64,000 nucleotides of DNA from CAWBLP01 sp963721065 (GCA_963721065.1 CAVRHO010000008.1:620001-684000); one strand, 5' to 3'; shown: positions 49,038-59,025, counted from the stretch's first letter. The notes: a model not told the origin generated them from the sequence alone. Program-made: numbers and translations.

Positions 49038-50366
49038 ATGTGCGACACGATTGTGGCGCTGCCCCCGGCCACCGCCGACGGCAGCGTGCTGTTCGGCAAG
49101 AACAGCGACCGCGAGCGCAACGAGGCGCAGGCGGTGGAGTTCGTCCCGCGCGCCCGCCACGCCCCGGATGAACGGCTGCGCTGCACCCATATCAGCATCC
49201 CCCAGGTGCGCGAGACGCATGCCGCGCTGCTGTGCCGGCCGTTCTGGATGTGGGGCGCCGAGATGGGCGCCAACGAACACGGCGTGGTCATCGGCAACGA
49301 AGCCGTGCACGCCCGCATTCCCGCGCAGCAGGAACCCGCGCTGCTGGGCATGGACCTGCTGCGCCTGGCGCTGCAGCGCGCGGCGACCGCGGCGAAGGCG
49401 GTGGAGACCATCATCGAGCTGCTGGAACAGCACGGCCAGGGCGGCAATTGCGGCCACCTGACCCAGCGCTTCTACAACAACAGCTTCCTGGTGGCCGACC
49501 CGAAGGAAGCCTTCGTGCTGGAAACCGTCGGCCGCATGTGGGTGGTGCAGCGGGCCCGCGATGTGCGGACGATCTCCAACGCCTACAGCATCGGCAGCGA
49601 CTACGACCGGATCAGCCCGGCGCTGCTCGACTATGCGTGGGTGGAGGGCTGGCGCACCGGCCTGCGTTTCGACGTCGCCGAATCCCTGACCAACCTGCAG
49701 CAGGATGCTGTCAGCAACGGCCGAGCCCGCTGTGCGCGCTCGAGCAGCCTGCTGCAGGCGGCGCACGGGACGCTGGATGTGGCCGCGATGAACGGCGTGC
49801 TGCGCGACCACGGCGCCGCGGCGGAAAACGATCCGGACTGGCACCCACAGGACGCGCCGCTGCGCACCATCTGCATGCATGCCGCGGACGGCGAGCGCAC
49901 CGGGCAATCGGTAAACGCCATGGTGTCGGAACTGCGCGCAGGACAGGCCGTGCACTGGGTTACCGGCACCGCCGCGCCGTGCCTGTCGATCTTCAAGCCG
50001 GTGCTGCCAGGCGTGCCGCTGCCGGCGCAGGGCCCGCGGCTGAAGGACCGGTTCGACCCCGCCACGGTGTGGTGGCGCCATGAACAGCTCCACCGGGCCC
50101 TGATTCAGGACTTCCCCACGCAGCTCGCCGCGCTGCGCGATGAGCGTGATGCGCTGGAGGCAGGATTCCGCAGCCGTATCGCCGGCGTGCTGGCGGGCGG
50201 GTCCGCCGCCGACCGCGCGCGGGAGGTGGCCGCATGCTGGTCCGAGGCAGACGCCGCGGAACGCCGCTGGGCGGCAACGGCCGGGGTGGTCGCCGAAGCA
50301 ACGCTCCGGCCCGACTATCGCACGGCGTGGACGGAGATGAACCGGCTGGCGGGCGTGCCGCAGTAG
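49038..50366 (+). CDS. C69/secernin-like Ntn hydrolase
   Basis: The protein has 442 residues and belongs to the C69 dipeptidase/secernin family of N-terminal nucleophile hydrolases. It starts MCDTIVALPPATADGS, so Cys2 becomes the N-terminal nucleophile after Met removal; this fixes the start. FGKNSDRERNEAQ and MGANEHGVVIGNEAV are the family's next conserved phrases. The C-terminal third (WWRHEQLHRALIQDFP) is helical. There is no signal peptide, so it is cytoplasmic. Likely activity is on dipeptides or N-acyl amides; the substrate is unknown. It is probably translated by coupling to the small ORF just upstream. Confidence 0.88.
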   Translation: MCDTIVALPPATADGSVLFGKNSDRERNEAQAVEFVPRARHAPDERLRCTHISIPQVRETHAALLCRPFWMWGAEMGANEHGVVIGNEAVHARIPAQQEPALLGMDLLRLALQRAATAAKAVETIIELLEQHGQGGNCGHLTQRFYNNSFLVADPKEAFVLETVGRMWVVQRARDVRTISNAYSIGSDYDRISPALLDYAWVEGWRTGLRFDVAESLTNLQQDAVSNGRARCARSSSLLQAAHGTLDVAAMNGVLRDHGAAAENDPDWHPQDAPLRTICMHAADGERTGQSVNAMVSELRAGQAVHWVTGTAAPCLSIFKPVLPGVPLPAQGPRLKDRFDPATVWWRHEQLHRALIQDFPTQLAALRDERDALEAGFRSRIAGVLAGGSAADRAREVAACWSEADAAERRWAATAGVVAEATLRPDYRTAWTEMNRLAGVPQ

Positions 50367-50443
50367 CATCCCGCCGCCGCGGGATACGAACCTGCATTGC
50401 GTTCGAGCGGCGGCGCGTGCCTGACAGAAGCGTCGCGCCCCTG

Positions 50444-51733
50444 TCAGGCGCGTGCTGCGGCCAGTTCCCTGATGCCCGGCGCCCGCCAGATCGTCAGGGT
50501 CAGCAGCAGCGCGGCGGTCAGCACGCCGAAACCGACGAGGAACACCGCGTTCAGGCTTTCCTCGCTGATGACTCCCGCGATGAAGGAGGCCATGGCGGCG
50601 GCGAGCGTGAACAATGCCGTGGACACGCCCATCACCCAGCCCTGCTCGGTCTCCGGGGCAGCCGGCGAGAACAGGTTGAGATAGGTTGGATACGCGATGG
50701 CGTGGGCGCCTCCCATAAGTCCTATCATGACGAATGTAAGCATTTCGGAGCCGGCGCCGATGAGGATGATCAGCGCCAGCATTTCCATCGCCGTCATCAG
50801 GATCAGCACCTGAAGGCGCGAGGCGTGCTGACTTAACACCGGAAGCGCGACGAGGCTGGCGAACGCGGTGGCGATACCGAGAACCAGCATGCCCAGGCTG
50901 GTTCCTCCGGTCCCCAGGCCATAGCGGCTGGACAACAGGTCGTCGAAGAACACATAGAAGATCATGAAGCCCATCATGTACAGCAGGTATGGTGCGGCAA
51001 TCCGGAGGACGGTTGGCCGGCGCGTGACCTCCCAAAGGAGGGTCACCACCTCGAGCGGCTGAATGCGCAAGGACGTTCGGCGCGCCTCGGGCTCCTTGAA
51101 AAACCGGCCGATCAGCAGCATCGCCAGCGCAATCAGGCCGCCGCCCACGTAGAACGGCAGCACGAGCGAGGCGCCGGGAATGAAGTCTGGCGACGCGAAG
51201 ACCGCCCCAATGATCGGTCCGCCAATCAGGCCGGCGGAAAATCCGGCGACGATCAAGCCCATGTTCCGGACTTTTTCCTTCTCGTCGCGTGACATATCGA
51301 CCATCGCCGCCTGGGCGATCGGCTGGTTCCCGGAGGTGAAGCCGGTGATCGCTCTGCTCAGCAACAGAAGCCAGAAGCTGTTCCAGATGACGGCGACAAC
51401 CGTCAGTGCATAGCCCAGCAGTGCACCCGTAAGGCAAATCAGGATGCCGGATTTGCGGCCGATACTGTCGGAAATCCGGGAGATATACACAGCGCCCAGG
51501 AACCAGGTCAGAAAGAACACCCCGATCACGACTCCGTAGCCAAGTTGGCGAACCGCCGGCGTTGTATCGGCGGGCAGCAGGCCCGATTGGGGACTGGTCA
51601 TCAGCGTGTTGAAGATGGGAAAGGCCAGGCCTTGCCCCATCACATCCACCGCCATGACGAACACCAGGGCGAGCTTCGACAACGTCATCCCGCGGTCCAC
51701 TGGACCCTCCCCGACTTGCGGTGCATCGTTCAT
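50444..51733 (-). CDS. MFS transporter (DHA1/TetA-like)
   Basis: This is a major facilitator of 429 residues with about 12 membrane helices in the inner membrane. The helix 2-3 loop signature is ISRISDSIGRKSGILIC (motif A). Helix 4-5 has SRAITGFTSGNQPIAQA, and helix 5 has GFSAGLIGGPIIGAVF (motif C-like, found in antiporters that export drugs). The start ATG 51733 (MNDAPQVGEGPVDRGM) was chosen; a longer frame reaches 51847 but would overlap the divergent gene start. It is divergent from the methyltransferase remnant, and such pairs often concern export of a modified compound (inference). Confidence 0.88.
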   Translation of the reverse strand: MNDAPQVGEGPVDRGMTLSKLALVFVMAVDVMGQGLAFPIFNTLMTSPQSGLLPADTTPAVRQLGYGVVIGVFFLTWFLGAVYISRISDSIGRKSGILICLTGALLGYALTVVAVIWNSFWLLLLSRAITGFTSGNQPIAQAAMVDMSRDEKEKVRNMGLIVAGFSAGLIGGPIIGAVFASPDFIPGASLVLPFYVGGGLIALAMLLIGRFFKEPEARRTSLRIQPLEVVTLLWEVTRRPTVLRIAAPYLLYMMGFMIFYVFFDDLLSSRYGLGTGGTSLGMLVLGIATAFASLVALPVLSQHASRLQVLILMTAMEMLALIILIGAGSEMLTFVMIGLMGGAHAIAYPTYLNLFSPAAPETEQGWVMGVSTALFTLAAAMASFIAGVISEESLNAVFLVGFGVLTAALLLTLTIWRAPGIRELAAARA

Positions 51734-51822
51734 CTGTTGTGCACAGGCTGTTCCTACGGTAGATTGTCTCAAATTGCTAATCGTCATTCGGCGGCGGACG
51801 CGCAAGCCTGAGACGAGGTGCG

Positions 51823-52348
51823 ATGATGGATCCGGATCCCGCCTCAATCATGAGGGTCGCCAGCGGCTATGGGGTGTCGAAGGCGCTTCTGTCGGCTGTC
51901 GGGATCGGGCTTTACACACGGCTCGCGGACCGGCCAATGACACTCGGCGAAACCGTCGCCGCGTTCCACCTTCAGGAACGGCCGGCAATGGACTTTCTCG
52001 ACCTGCTCGTATCGGTTGATCTGCTGGCGCGCGACGACGCCGGCCCCCATGCCCTTTACAGCAATACGCCGGCAACGGCCCGTTGCCTCGTACGGAACTG
52101 GTCAGAATACATCGGCGGCATCATAGAGATCTGGGAGAAGCGCAACGATCGGTTCTGGGCCGACATCACCGAAGCGCTCCACACCGGCAAGCCGCAGAAC
52201 GAGATGAAGCACGCCGGAACGCCGTTCTTCGAAGCCATGTATGCCGATCCGACTGCGCCTCGAAGCGTTCATGGACGCCATGAACGGCTCGTCGATCCGC
52301 AACTTCCAGGCACTCGCGCGCGCGTTTCCATTCGACCGCCTGGCGTGA
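51823..52348 (+). pseudogene. Truncated methyltransferase (N-terminal dimerisation part) with one frame break
   Basis: About 175 residues remain of an O-methyltransferase family that is normally ~340 long. The piece contains the N-terminal winged-helix dimerisation domain (IGLYTRLADRPMTLGETVAAF, DLLVSVDLLARDDAG). It then continues into TPFFEAMYADP, where one extra base at about 52254 shifts the frame; the corrected continuation reads RLEAFMDAMNGSSIRNFQAL. The sequence stops at TGA 52346-52348, before the SAM-binding domain, exactly where the convergent PrpD remnant ends. A deletion or rearrangement breakpoint is therefore likely at ~52347. It is unlikely to be functional. Confidence 0.75.
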
Positions 52349-52349
52349 T

Positions 52350-53118
52350 CTACGGGGCTTTCGTGACTGCTTCAATTCGTCGCTTCAGCGGTGCGGTCAG
52401 CCAGTCCAGATTGGTCTGGCTGTCGAGTGCCCAGATCCGATCGATGATCACATTGGCTTCCGAAGGGCTTTCTCCGAAAAAGAAATACTGACGGAACTTG
52501 GCCTCGATCTCGACGTCCGAAAGCGGGTCGGCGGGGTCGCCCCTGGGGTAGTCGCGCGATGCCTGCACGGTGGCTCCATCCTCCAGGGTCACCTCGATCG
52601 CGCAGCCAGACTTTCCAGGATAGGCCTTGGTCAACGCCGGGTCTTCGGCAACGGTCGTTCTCGCCATCAAGGATGCCAGATCTCGACCCAGCGCATGCGG
52701 TTCGTCGAAGTCCTCATAGGTAACGGATGGCTTCAAAAGCGCTGTCGCGACGCAGTAGGGGATCGAGTGGGTTCGCCCGGCACGCGCCGTCGGCTTCCAT
52801 GCCGCATCGGTTGCACCGTTCCGAACGGCCACTTCGTAGGTTTTGACCGAAACCGACCGAATCGCGCCCGTGTCGGGAATGCGTGCCGCGAGGTCGATCG
52901 CGACGTCAATCGGGGTCTGGCAGAAGACCAGCGCCGGCCACCGCTTGAATATGATGCGGTCGAGCGCCGGCGGCGGCTCGAACATGGCATCAGCATGGGG
53001 GAAAGAAGCGGTTGATGCCGGCGGAACCTTCATGGATCTCCGACGCCGCCTGAAATCCGGCGTGCGCCAGCCTTGCCGCCTGAAGAACGCGCTCGGCGAT
53101 CGCTTCCTCCAACGGCAT
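52350..53118 (-). pseudogene. MmgE/PrpD family remnant (C-terminal half, one frame break)
   Basis: This is the C-terminal ~255 residues of a ~450-residue MmgE/PrpD family protein (2-methylcitrate dehydratase-like). From ATG 53118 it reads MPLEEAIAERVLQAARLAHAG to SAGINRFFP. The frame is then lost in a run of five G (52997-53001), consistent with one base too many. The rest continues as ALDRIIFKRWPALVFCQTPID and AGRTHSIPYCVATAL, typical of the family's second domain. The N-terminal half is missing, so the gene is a remnant even after correction. It ends two bases from the truncated methyltransferase. Confidence 0.72.
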
Positions 53119-53353
53119 GGCACCTTCCCGCGTTGCTGATATGGATGAACCCGAAGCATGAGGCAGTCCCCGTCCGTTGGACAGCGAGCGGGCTGATCCA
53201 GGCGAGACATCGCCCGCCACCCGAACGCCATGCTACAGGCGGGTGCCTCTCCCAGCCACAGGTCCAACGGATCGCGCCACCCCGACGCCCATGGCAAAGC
53301 CCAACCGGCGCATCAGCCTTCGCGCCGTGCAGCCGCCCCCCACCGCCCCGGCA

Positions 53354-54211
53354 TCAATCGGCCGCGCCGGCATACGCCTCCTCATGCCGCGTCACCTGGT
53401 AGCGATAGTTTTCCCGGTAACGATCGCTCACCGCCTGGTGCACCGCCAGCGCCGCCGCATCGCGTTCCGCCGCCGGCGGATCGATCAGGTCGAAATGCCC
53501 GTAGCGGTCCTCGCCCCGCACCAGCATCGCCTTCAGCCGCACCGGACCGTCCACCCGCACATGCGTGGGTATGTAGTTCAGCCCGATCCCCACCCGCCGG
53601 TGCGACGCATGGTTGGGCGCCGAGCGGTGCACCGCCAGTTCGTGGTGCAGCGAGAACTCGCCGGCCCGCAGTGCCATCGCCACCGGGGCGGAGTCGTCGA
53701 ACGGCTCGACGATGGTCTGGCCGGCGCGGTTGATGCTGTGCGCCATGCCCAGCGCGGCGTGGTGCCACTGCCGCGGCTGGCCGTGGAACGACAGTTGCTC
53801 CATGCAGCCGGCCTCGGCGCTGGCATCGGTCAGCGCCACCCAGGCGCAGACCTGCTCCTTCGGCTGCAGTCCGAAATAGGTGCCGTCCTGGTGCCACGCG
53901 GCGAAGGTGGGGGCGTGCGGCTCCTTGATGAAGAACGTGCTGGTCCACACCAGGATGTCCGGGCCGATCACGTCCTCGATCGCGTCCAGGATGCGCGGGT
54001 GGCGGATCAGGTCGTTGAACCAGGGGGAATGCGCATGCCCATGCGACCGCCACTTGATGTCCGCCTCGGCCACCGGACACCCCAGCTCGGCTTCCAGCCG
54101 CTGGAGACCGGCGAGGCAGGTGGCGGTCTCCGCCGGCGTCAGCGCCGGAACGGGAAACAGAAAGCCGTTGTAGCGGTAGGAGTTGACCTGCTCCTGGGTC
54201 AGCGCCTTCAT
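53354..54211 (-). CDS. Phytanoyl-CoA dioxygenase (PhyH) family protein
   Basis: This is an Fe(II)/2-oxoglutarate-dependent dioxygenase of 285 residues, cytoplasmic. The iron-binding triad is His107-x-Asp109 (WHQDGTY) and probably His195 (AVHRSAPNHAS), with Arg206 a candidate for 2-oxoglutarate. The N-terminus QEQVNSYRYNGFLFPVPALT is the usual PhyH opening. PhyH proteins hydroxylate acyl-CoAs, natural products or osmolytes such as ectoine; the substrate here is not evident. It stands alone between the PrpD remnant and the ABC-F gene. Confidence 0.9.
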   Translation of the reverse strand: MKALTQEQVNSYRYNGFLFPVPALTPAETATCLAGLQRLEAELGCPVAEADIKWRSHGHAHSPWFNDLIRHPRILDAIEDVIGPDILVWTSTFFIKEPHAPTFAAWHQDGTYFGLQPKEQVCAWVALTDASAEAGCMEQLSFHGQPRQWHHAALGMAHSINRAGQTIVEPFDDSAPVAMALRAGEFSLHHELAVHRSAPNHASHRRVGIGLNYIPTHVRVDGPVRLKAMLVRGEDRYGHFDLIDPPAAERDAAALAVHQAVSDRYRENYRYQVTRHEEAYAGAAD

Positions 54212-54330
54212 GGATTACCTCCGTTGCCGTGTCTTGGGCCGAAGCGTCCGGCCAGAGGCGATTTGTAGCGCGTCCGTTCGGCGAATTGTATCCGCCGGGC
54301 CGGCACGCCGTGCCCGGCCGCACGCGGCAG

Positions 54331-54390
54331 GCATCGGCATCCGAGTTGGAATCGGTATCGGCATCGGCATCCGAGTTGGAACCGGCACCG
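54331..54390. repeat. Two tandem 30-bp repeats
   Basis: GCATCGGCATCCGAGTTGGA starts at 54331 and again at 54361, each followed by a related ACCGG/ATCGG 10-mer. Shorter GGCATCGGTATC motifs inside hint at an older 6-bp periodicity. It lies between the PhyH and ABC-F genes. Confidence 0.75.
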
Positions 54391-54473
54391 CAATCGGCAC
54401 TGCACCCGCAGCGACAGACGGATGCGGCGGCCCGCACCAGGTCGTTGCAACCGCAATGACAACAGGAGTCCCG

Positions 54474-56326
54474 CTACCCTTCCAGCTCTTCCCGCAGCAT
54501 TTCCAGCGTGAGCCACTGCTCCTCGGCCGCAGCCAGCTCTTCCTGGGCCGCGGTCAGGCCCTGAGTTGCCTTCATGAACCGGTCGGCATCGCGCGCATAC
54601 AGATCCGGGTCGGCCAGTATCGCTCTGCAGCCGCGCGACCCGCTGCTGCAAGTCCGCGATCCGGCCGGGCAGCGTCTCCAGTGCGTGCCGGTCCTTGAAG
54701 CTCATCCGGCGTGAGCGCGCCGGCGCGGGGCGGTCCGCCGCCGGTCGGTCCGCCGCCGGCCGCTCCGCCGCGGGCTGCCGCGTTTTTCCCGTTATCGCGG
54801 GCGCGGCGGTTGGCGCCTCCCCCCGCTGGGCCAGCATGTCGGTGTAGCCGCCGGCATACTCGATCCACCGCCCCTCCCCTTCCGCGGCGATCACCGAGGT
54901 CACCACCCGGTCCAGGAAGTCGCGGTCGTGGCTGACCAGCAGCACCGTGCCGGGATAGTCGGCCAGCCGTTCCTGCAGCAGGTCCAGCGTTTCCAGGTCC
55001 AGATCGTTGGTCGGCTCGTCCAGCACCAGCAGGTTGGACGGGCGCGCGAAGGCGCAGCGCCAGGGTCAGCCGGCCGCGCTCGCCGCCCGACAGCACGCCC
55101 ACCGGGGTGTTCGCCTGCTCCGGGCCGAACAGGAAGTCCTTCATGTAGCTCATCACGTGGCGGGTCTGGCCGCCCACGGTGACGGTGTCGCCCCGCCCCT
55201 CGGTCAGCGTCTGGCGCAGGCGTCTGCGCGGGATCCAGGCTGGCGCGCCGCTGGTCCAGCGTCACCTGCGCCAGGTTGCTGCCCAGCTGCACCGTCGCCG
55301 GTATCCGGCGGCAGCGCGCCGGTCAGCATGTTCAGCAGCGTGGTCTTGCCGGCGCCATTGGGGCCGACGATGCCCACCCGGTCGCCGCGCAGGATCCGCG
55401 TGGAGAAGTCCGCCACGATCGGCCGCCCGTCAAAGGACTTCGAGACATTCCTCGGCGACGATCACCATGCGGCCCGACAGGTCCGCCGAGGCCACGTCCA
55501 TCCGCACCGTGCCGGTCGCCGCCCGCTGCTCCTTGCGCCGCTTGCGCAGCGCATGCAGTTCGGCGAGCCGGCTGACGTTGCGCTTGCGCCGGGCGGTGAC
55601 GCCGTAGCGCAGCCAGTCCTCCTCCATGGCGATCTTGCGGCCCAGCTTGTGCCGCTCGGTTTCCTCCTGCTCCAGCACCGCGTCGCGCCAGGCCTCGAAG
55701 CCGGCAAACCCCTGGTCGAGCGTGCGGGTGATGCCGCGATCCAGCCAGACGGTGGTGCGGGAGATGCGTTCCAGCAGCCGCCGGTCGTGGCTGATCAGCA
55801 CCAGGCCGGAGCGCATGCCGGCCAGTTCGCGCTCCAGCCACTCGATGCCGGGCAGGTCCAGGTGGTTGGTGGGCTCGTCCAGCAGCAGGATGTCGGGCGA
55901 CGGCGCCAGGGTGCGGGCCAGCGCGGCGCGGCGGGCCTCGCCGCCGGACAGGGTGGACGGGTGTTCGGCGCCGGTCAGGCCGAGCTGTTCGAGCAGGTAG
56001 GCGGCGCGGTGGCGGTCGGCGGCGGCATCGTCGCCCAGGCCGGATTCGACATAGGCGAGCGTGGTGGCGAAATCCCCGAAATCCGGTTCCTGCGGCAGGT
56101 AGCGGATGGTGGCGCCGGGCTGCAGGAAGCGCCGGCCGGAATCGGCCTGCACCAGGTCGGCGGCGATGCGCAGCAGCGTGGACTTGCCGGAGCCGTTGCG
56201 GCCGACCAGGCAGACGCGGTCCCCCTCCCCCACCGCCAGGCCGGCATGGGTAAGCAACGGCGTGGCGCCGAAGGTAAGGTCGATATCCTGGAGCAGAAGC
56301 AGCGGTGCCGGCATGGTGTGCGGCAT
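54474..56326 (-). CDS. ABC-F family ATPase (Uup-like) with five frame breaks
   Basis: This is a cytoplasmic ABC-F protein (translation or DNA-associated ATPase), about 615 residues after correction. The first ATPase domain is intact from ATG 56326: Walker A GRNGSGKST, signature LSGGEARRA, Walker B ILLDEPTNHLD. A linker and the second domain follow, with Walker A GPNGAGKTT, signature LSGGERGRL and DEPTNDLD, then a C-terminal coiled coil ending LEMLREELEG. The frame changes five times, near 55450, 55296, 55220, 55054 and 54625, always as if one base were added. Coding sequence is excellent between breaks, so clustered sequence errors are more likely than decay, but the gene must be resequenced to know. 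Confidence 0.85.
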
Positions 56327-56361
56327 AGAGCGACCGGGCTCGCGGTGGAAGGCCGGGCAGT

Positions 56362-56419
56362 CACTCCGGCCGTGTCGCACCGCGGCCTGACACTCCGGCC
56401 GTGTCGCACCGCGGCCTGA
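56362..56419. repeat. Perfect 29-bp tandem duplication
   Basis: The 29-bp unit starting CACTCCGGCCGTGTCGCACC and ending GGCCTGA occurs at 56362-56390 and 56391-56419 with no difference. It sits in the short gap between the start of the ABC-F gene and the end of the cupin gene. Confidence 0.9.
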
Positions 56420-56466
56420 GAACAGGCCCCGCCCCCCGCTTCCCCGCGCTGGTGCCGGGCCGCCCG

Positions 56467-56961
56467 CTATTTCGGCTGCTTGTGGATCGGATCGACCCAA
56501 TACACTGCCTCCGGCTTCTCCACCGGCTCGATGTCCAGGTTCACCACCACCGCCTCGTTGTCGCTGCGCACCAGCACGCATTCCAGCGTCTCCTCGGTGC
56601 TGGCGTTGATCTCCTGGTGCGGCACATAGGGCGGCACGAAGATGAAATCGCCCGCCTCGGCCTCGGCGACGAATTCCAGGTGTTCGCCCCAGCGCATGCG
56701 CGCCTTGCCGCGCACCACGTAGATCACGCTCTCCAGCGCGCCGTGGTGGTGGGCGCCGGTCTTGGCGTTGGCGTGGATGTGCACCGTGCCGGCCCAGATC
56801 TTCTGCGCCCCCACGCGGGCGGCATTGATCGCGGCGGCGCGGTTCATGCCCGGCGTCTGCGCCGTGTTGGTGTCGAGCTGGTCGCCCTTGATCACCCGCA
56901 CGCCATTGTGCCGCCAGTCGATGCTGCCCGGCGCCGGTGCGTGATCGTGCGTTTGGCTCAT
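56467..56961 (-). CDS. Cupin-domain protein
   Basis: This is a small single-domain cupin of 164 residues. Motif 1 is TGAHHHGALESVIYVVRG (His cluster and Glu as metal ligands); motif 2 is GDFIFVPPYVPHQEIN with the further His. The N-terminal part contains GMNRAAAINAARVGAQKIW, typical of a subgroup of bacterial cupins of unclear function. The start ATG 56961 (MSQTHDH) has an AGGAG Shine-Dalgarno; an extension to 57060 is unlikely. The function may be a dioxygenase, isomerase or sensor; sequence does not decide. Confidence 0.85.
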   Translation of the reverse strand: MSQTHDHAPAPGSIDWRHNGVRVIKGDQLDTNTAQTPGMNRAAAINAARVGAQKIWAGTVHIHANAKTGAHHHGALESVIYVVRGKARMRWGEHLEFVAEAEAGDFIFVPPYVPHQEINASTEETLECVLVRSDNEAVVVNLDIEPVEKPEAVYWVDPIHKQPK

Positions 56962-57145
56962 GTAAACTCCTGTCATCCCCTGATGAGCGAAACCCGCGTT
57001 CTCGCGCCGTCCGTCCGGAAAAGGAAGGCGGCCGCGATGCGAAAGTGCCGCAGGCGCCACACAAAATCGCCCCCCCTGTGACCGGGCTCACACCCTGATT
57101 CACGCCTGACCGCTAGGCACCCTGACAAGGACCGGGGGACTACCC

Positions 57146-57862
57146 ATGGAAAACGTCGTGAACAGGAACGGCTTGAGCCTGGCTTACATCAATGATCCTG
57201 AAGTCATCGACTGTCTCGACCAGGAAGCAATTTTCGAGGATCTGGCAGAAGGCACCAGTAATGCGTTGGTGTTCCGGCCAGAGCGATGGCGGCTCGCCGA
57301 CCACGACCATGTCGTGCTTGTCCGCGGCCGCCGATCCGGACGCTATCTCGGCCTGCTCGCCGCCTCGGTGGAGCAGTGCGGCGACACCGCGTTCCTGAAC
57401 ATCGACACCTGCTTCATCGTTCCCGCGGCACAAGACCTGGACCTGTTCCAGCGCATGCTGGCCGTGGTGGTGCTGCGCATGGAGGGGCTGGACGCCGCCC
57501 CCTCGGTCGTCAGCACCTGCACGGACAATCCGGATTGCCTGGCGGCACTCCGCGGCCTCGCGGCGCGTTTCCCCGGAGCGGTGCTGTTCCCGGAACTGCA
57601 GAGCACCGTGGTACGGCTGGAAACGGCCGCCCTGGCCCGCCGGATTGCGCGCCGCATCGCGCCGCGCAGTGAGCTGAACCTGGCCGCGGGCAGCCTGCTG
57701 GGCACCCGCAGGCAGGTTCTGGCGGTGCTCGACCTGCGCGCGAGCCCGCCCGCCGGCGTTGTCGAGGCCGCCCGCAGCACCTTCCGGATGCGACCGGGCC
57801 GGGCCGCGCGTCGTGCCGCGTTCGGCGAACTGCCCGCAGCCCGGCGGGTGGCGAAGGGCTGA
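57146..57862 (+). CDS. Unrecognised protein, 238 residues (possibly GNAT-like)
   Basis: No family is certain. The central region alternates hydrophobic strands and helices (HDHVVLVRGRRSGRYLGLL, AFLNIDTCFIVPAAQ, LAALRGLAARFPGAVLF) in a way reminiscent of an acetyltransferase fold. The C-terminus is very Arg/Ala-rich. Codon bias is strong, the start ATG 57146 is isolated, and there is no signal peptide. It is convergent with the acyltransferase gene, whose stop lies 20 bases away. Confidence 0.7.
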   Translation: MENVVNRNGLSLAYINDPEVIDCLDQEAIFEDLAEGTSNALVFRPERWRLADHDHVVLVRGRRSGRYLGLLAASVEQCGDTAFLNIDTCFIVPAAQDLDLFQRMLAVVVLRMEGLDAAPSVVSTCTDNPDCLAALRGLAARFPGAVLFPELQSTVVRLETAALARRIARRIAPRSELNLAAGSLLGTRRQVLAVLDLRASPPAGVVEAARSTFRMRPGRAARRAAFGELPAARRVAKG

Positions 57863-57882
57863 GCCGACGGGCGGCCGGCGCC

Positions 57883-59025
57883 TCATGCCCGGGGCAGTCC
57901 GGATCCCCAGCCCCGCGGCAGGGGCCGACCGCCGGGAAACCGTGGCTTGCCGACCAGCGCCCGACCGGCCCGCAGCGCCGGCGCTTCGACGACCCGGTGC
58001 AGCCATGCCGCGGCCAGAATTGGCAGCACCAGCGCCGTCGGCACCCAGAGCGCGGTGAACAGGCGGGCGTCGCCTCCGGCCAGCCATGCCAGGCCGACGC
58101 CGAGTGCCTTCTGGATGGGCTCGTTGGCCAGGTAGATGCCGTAGGACCACAGGCCGAGCCGCAGCAGCACCGGGTGGCAGAGCAGGCGCGCCGCCGGTTG
58201 CAGCAGCCGCTGTTGCGGACATGCCTGGACCACCAGGCAGGCCGTCCAGACCAGTGGCGGCAGCAGCTTGTCCGGGCGGCCCTCGGCGGCGCACACCAGC
58301 AGCGTGGCGGCCAGCACCAGCGCATAGTGCCGCAGCCCCGCCGCGTCGCGGCGCAGCAGGGCGTTGCTGGCGATGCCCAGCGCGAAGAACTGCGCCTTGT
58401 TCGGCAGGAATGCTCGGCTGAACTGCCACGCCTCCGGAACGGTGCCGCGCCAGAGCAGCCCCAGGACGGCGAGGGCGAACAGCAGCGCGACCAGCCGGCG
58501 TGGCCCCAGCCGCCCGGCGAGCAGCATGGCCACGACGTAGAACTGCCACTCGGTGGACAGACTCCAGGCAGAGCCGAGGAAACCCACCCAGGCCCCGGGC
58601 AGCACGCCGTCGGGCAGCAACCCGTGCAGCATCACGAGATGAGCGGCGATTTCCGCCGGCCAGGCGGCGGGCCAGCCGCTGGACCAGATATCGTGCGCGG
58701 CACTGTGCGGACCGATCCACGGCATCTGCACGTAGTGCACGGCCAGCGGCTGCACGCACAGCGCGGCGGCGAACAGCACCAGGTACAGCGGATAGATCCG
58801 CGCCACGCGGGCGATCAGGAACGGCTTCATGCGGAAGCGCACGCTTTCCAGCGAGCGCAGGATGACCAGGCCGCTGAGCATGAAGAACACGTCCACCGCC
58901 GCACCGCCGTGCGACAGGGCATGCGCGACCCAGTGCGGCATGGCGGCGAACGGCGCCATGTGGCCGAGCATCACATAGACCGCGAGCACGCCGCGCAGTC
59001 CGTCCAGGCATTCCAGCCGCTTCAT
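57883..59025 (-). CDS. Acyltransferase 3 family membrane protein (OafA/YrhL type)
   Basis: This is an inner-membrane O-acyltransferase of 380 residues with about ten membrane helices. It acetylates surface sugars or lipids. The N-terminus has LDGLRGVLAVYVMLGHM, with the conserved Arg in DGLRG and His in GHM. GGAAVDVFFMLSGLVI and ARVARIYPLYLV follow, both family hallmarks, and SLSTEWQFYVVAMLL is the mid-protein motif. It is probably involved in modification of lipopolysaccharide or exopolysaccharide. No glycan cluster is adjacent. Confidence 0.9.
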   Translation of the reverse strand: MKRLECLDGLRGVLAVYVMLGHMAPFAAMPHWVAHALSHGGAAVDVFFMLSGLVILRSLESVRFRMKPFLIARVARIYPLYLVLFAAALCVQPLAVHYVQMPWIGPHSAAHDIWSSGWPAAWPAEIAAHLVMLHGLLPDGVLPGAWVGFLGSAWSLSTEWQFYVVAMLLAGRLGPRRLVALLFALAVLGLLWRGTVPEAWQFSRAFLPNKAQFFALGIASNALLRRDAAGLRHYALVLAATLLVCAAEGRPDKLLPPLVWTACLVVQACPQQRLLQPAARLLCHPVLLRLGLWSYGIYLANEPIQKALGVGLAWLAGGDARLFTALWVPTALVLPILAAAWLHRVVEAPALRAGRALVGKPRFPGGRPLPRGWGSGLPRA

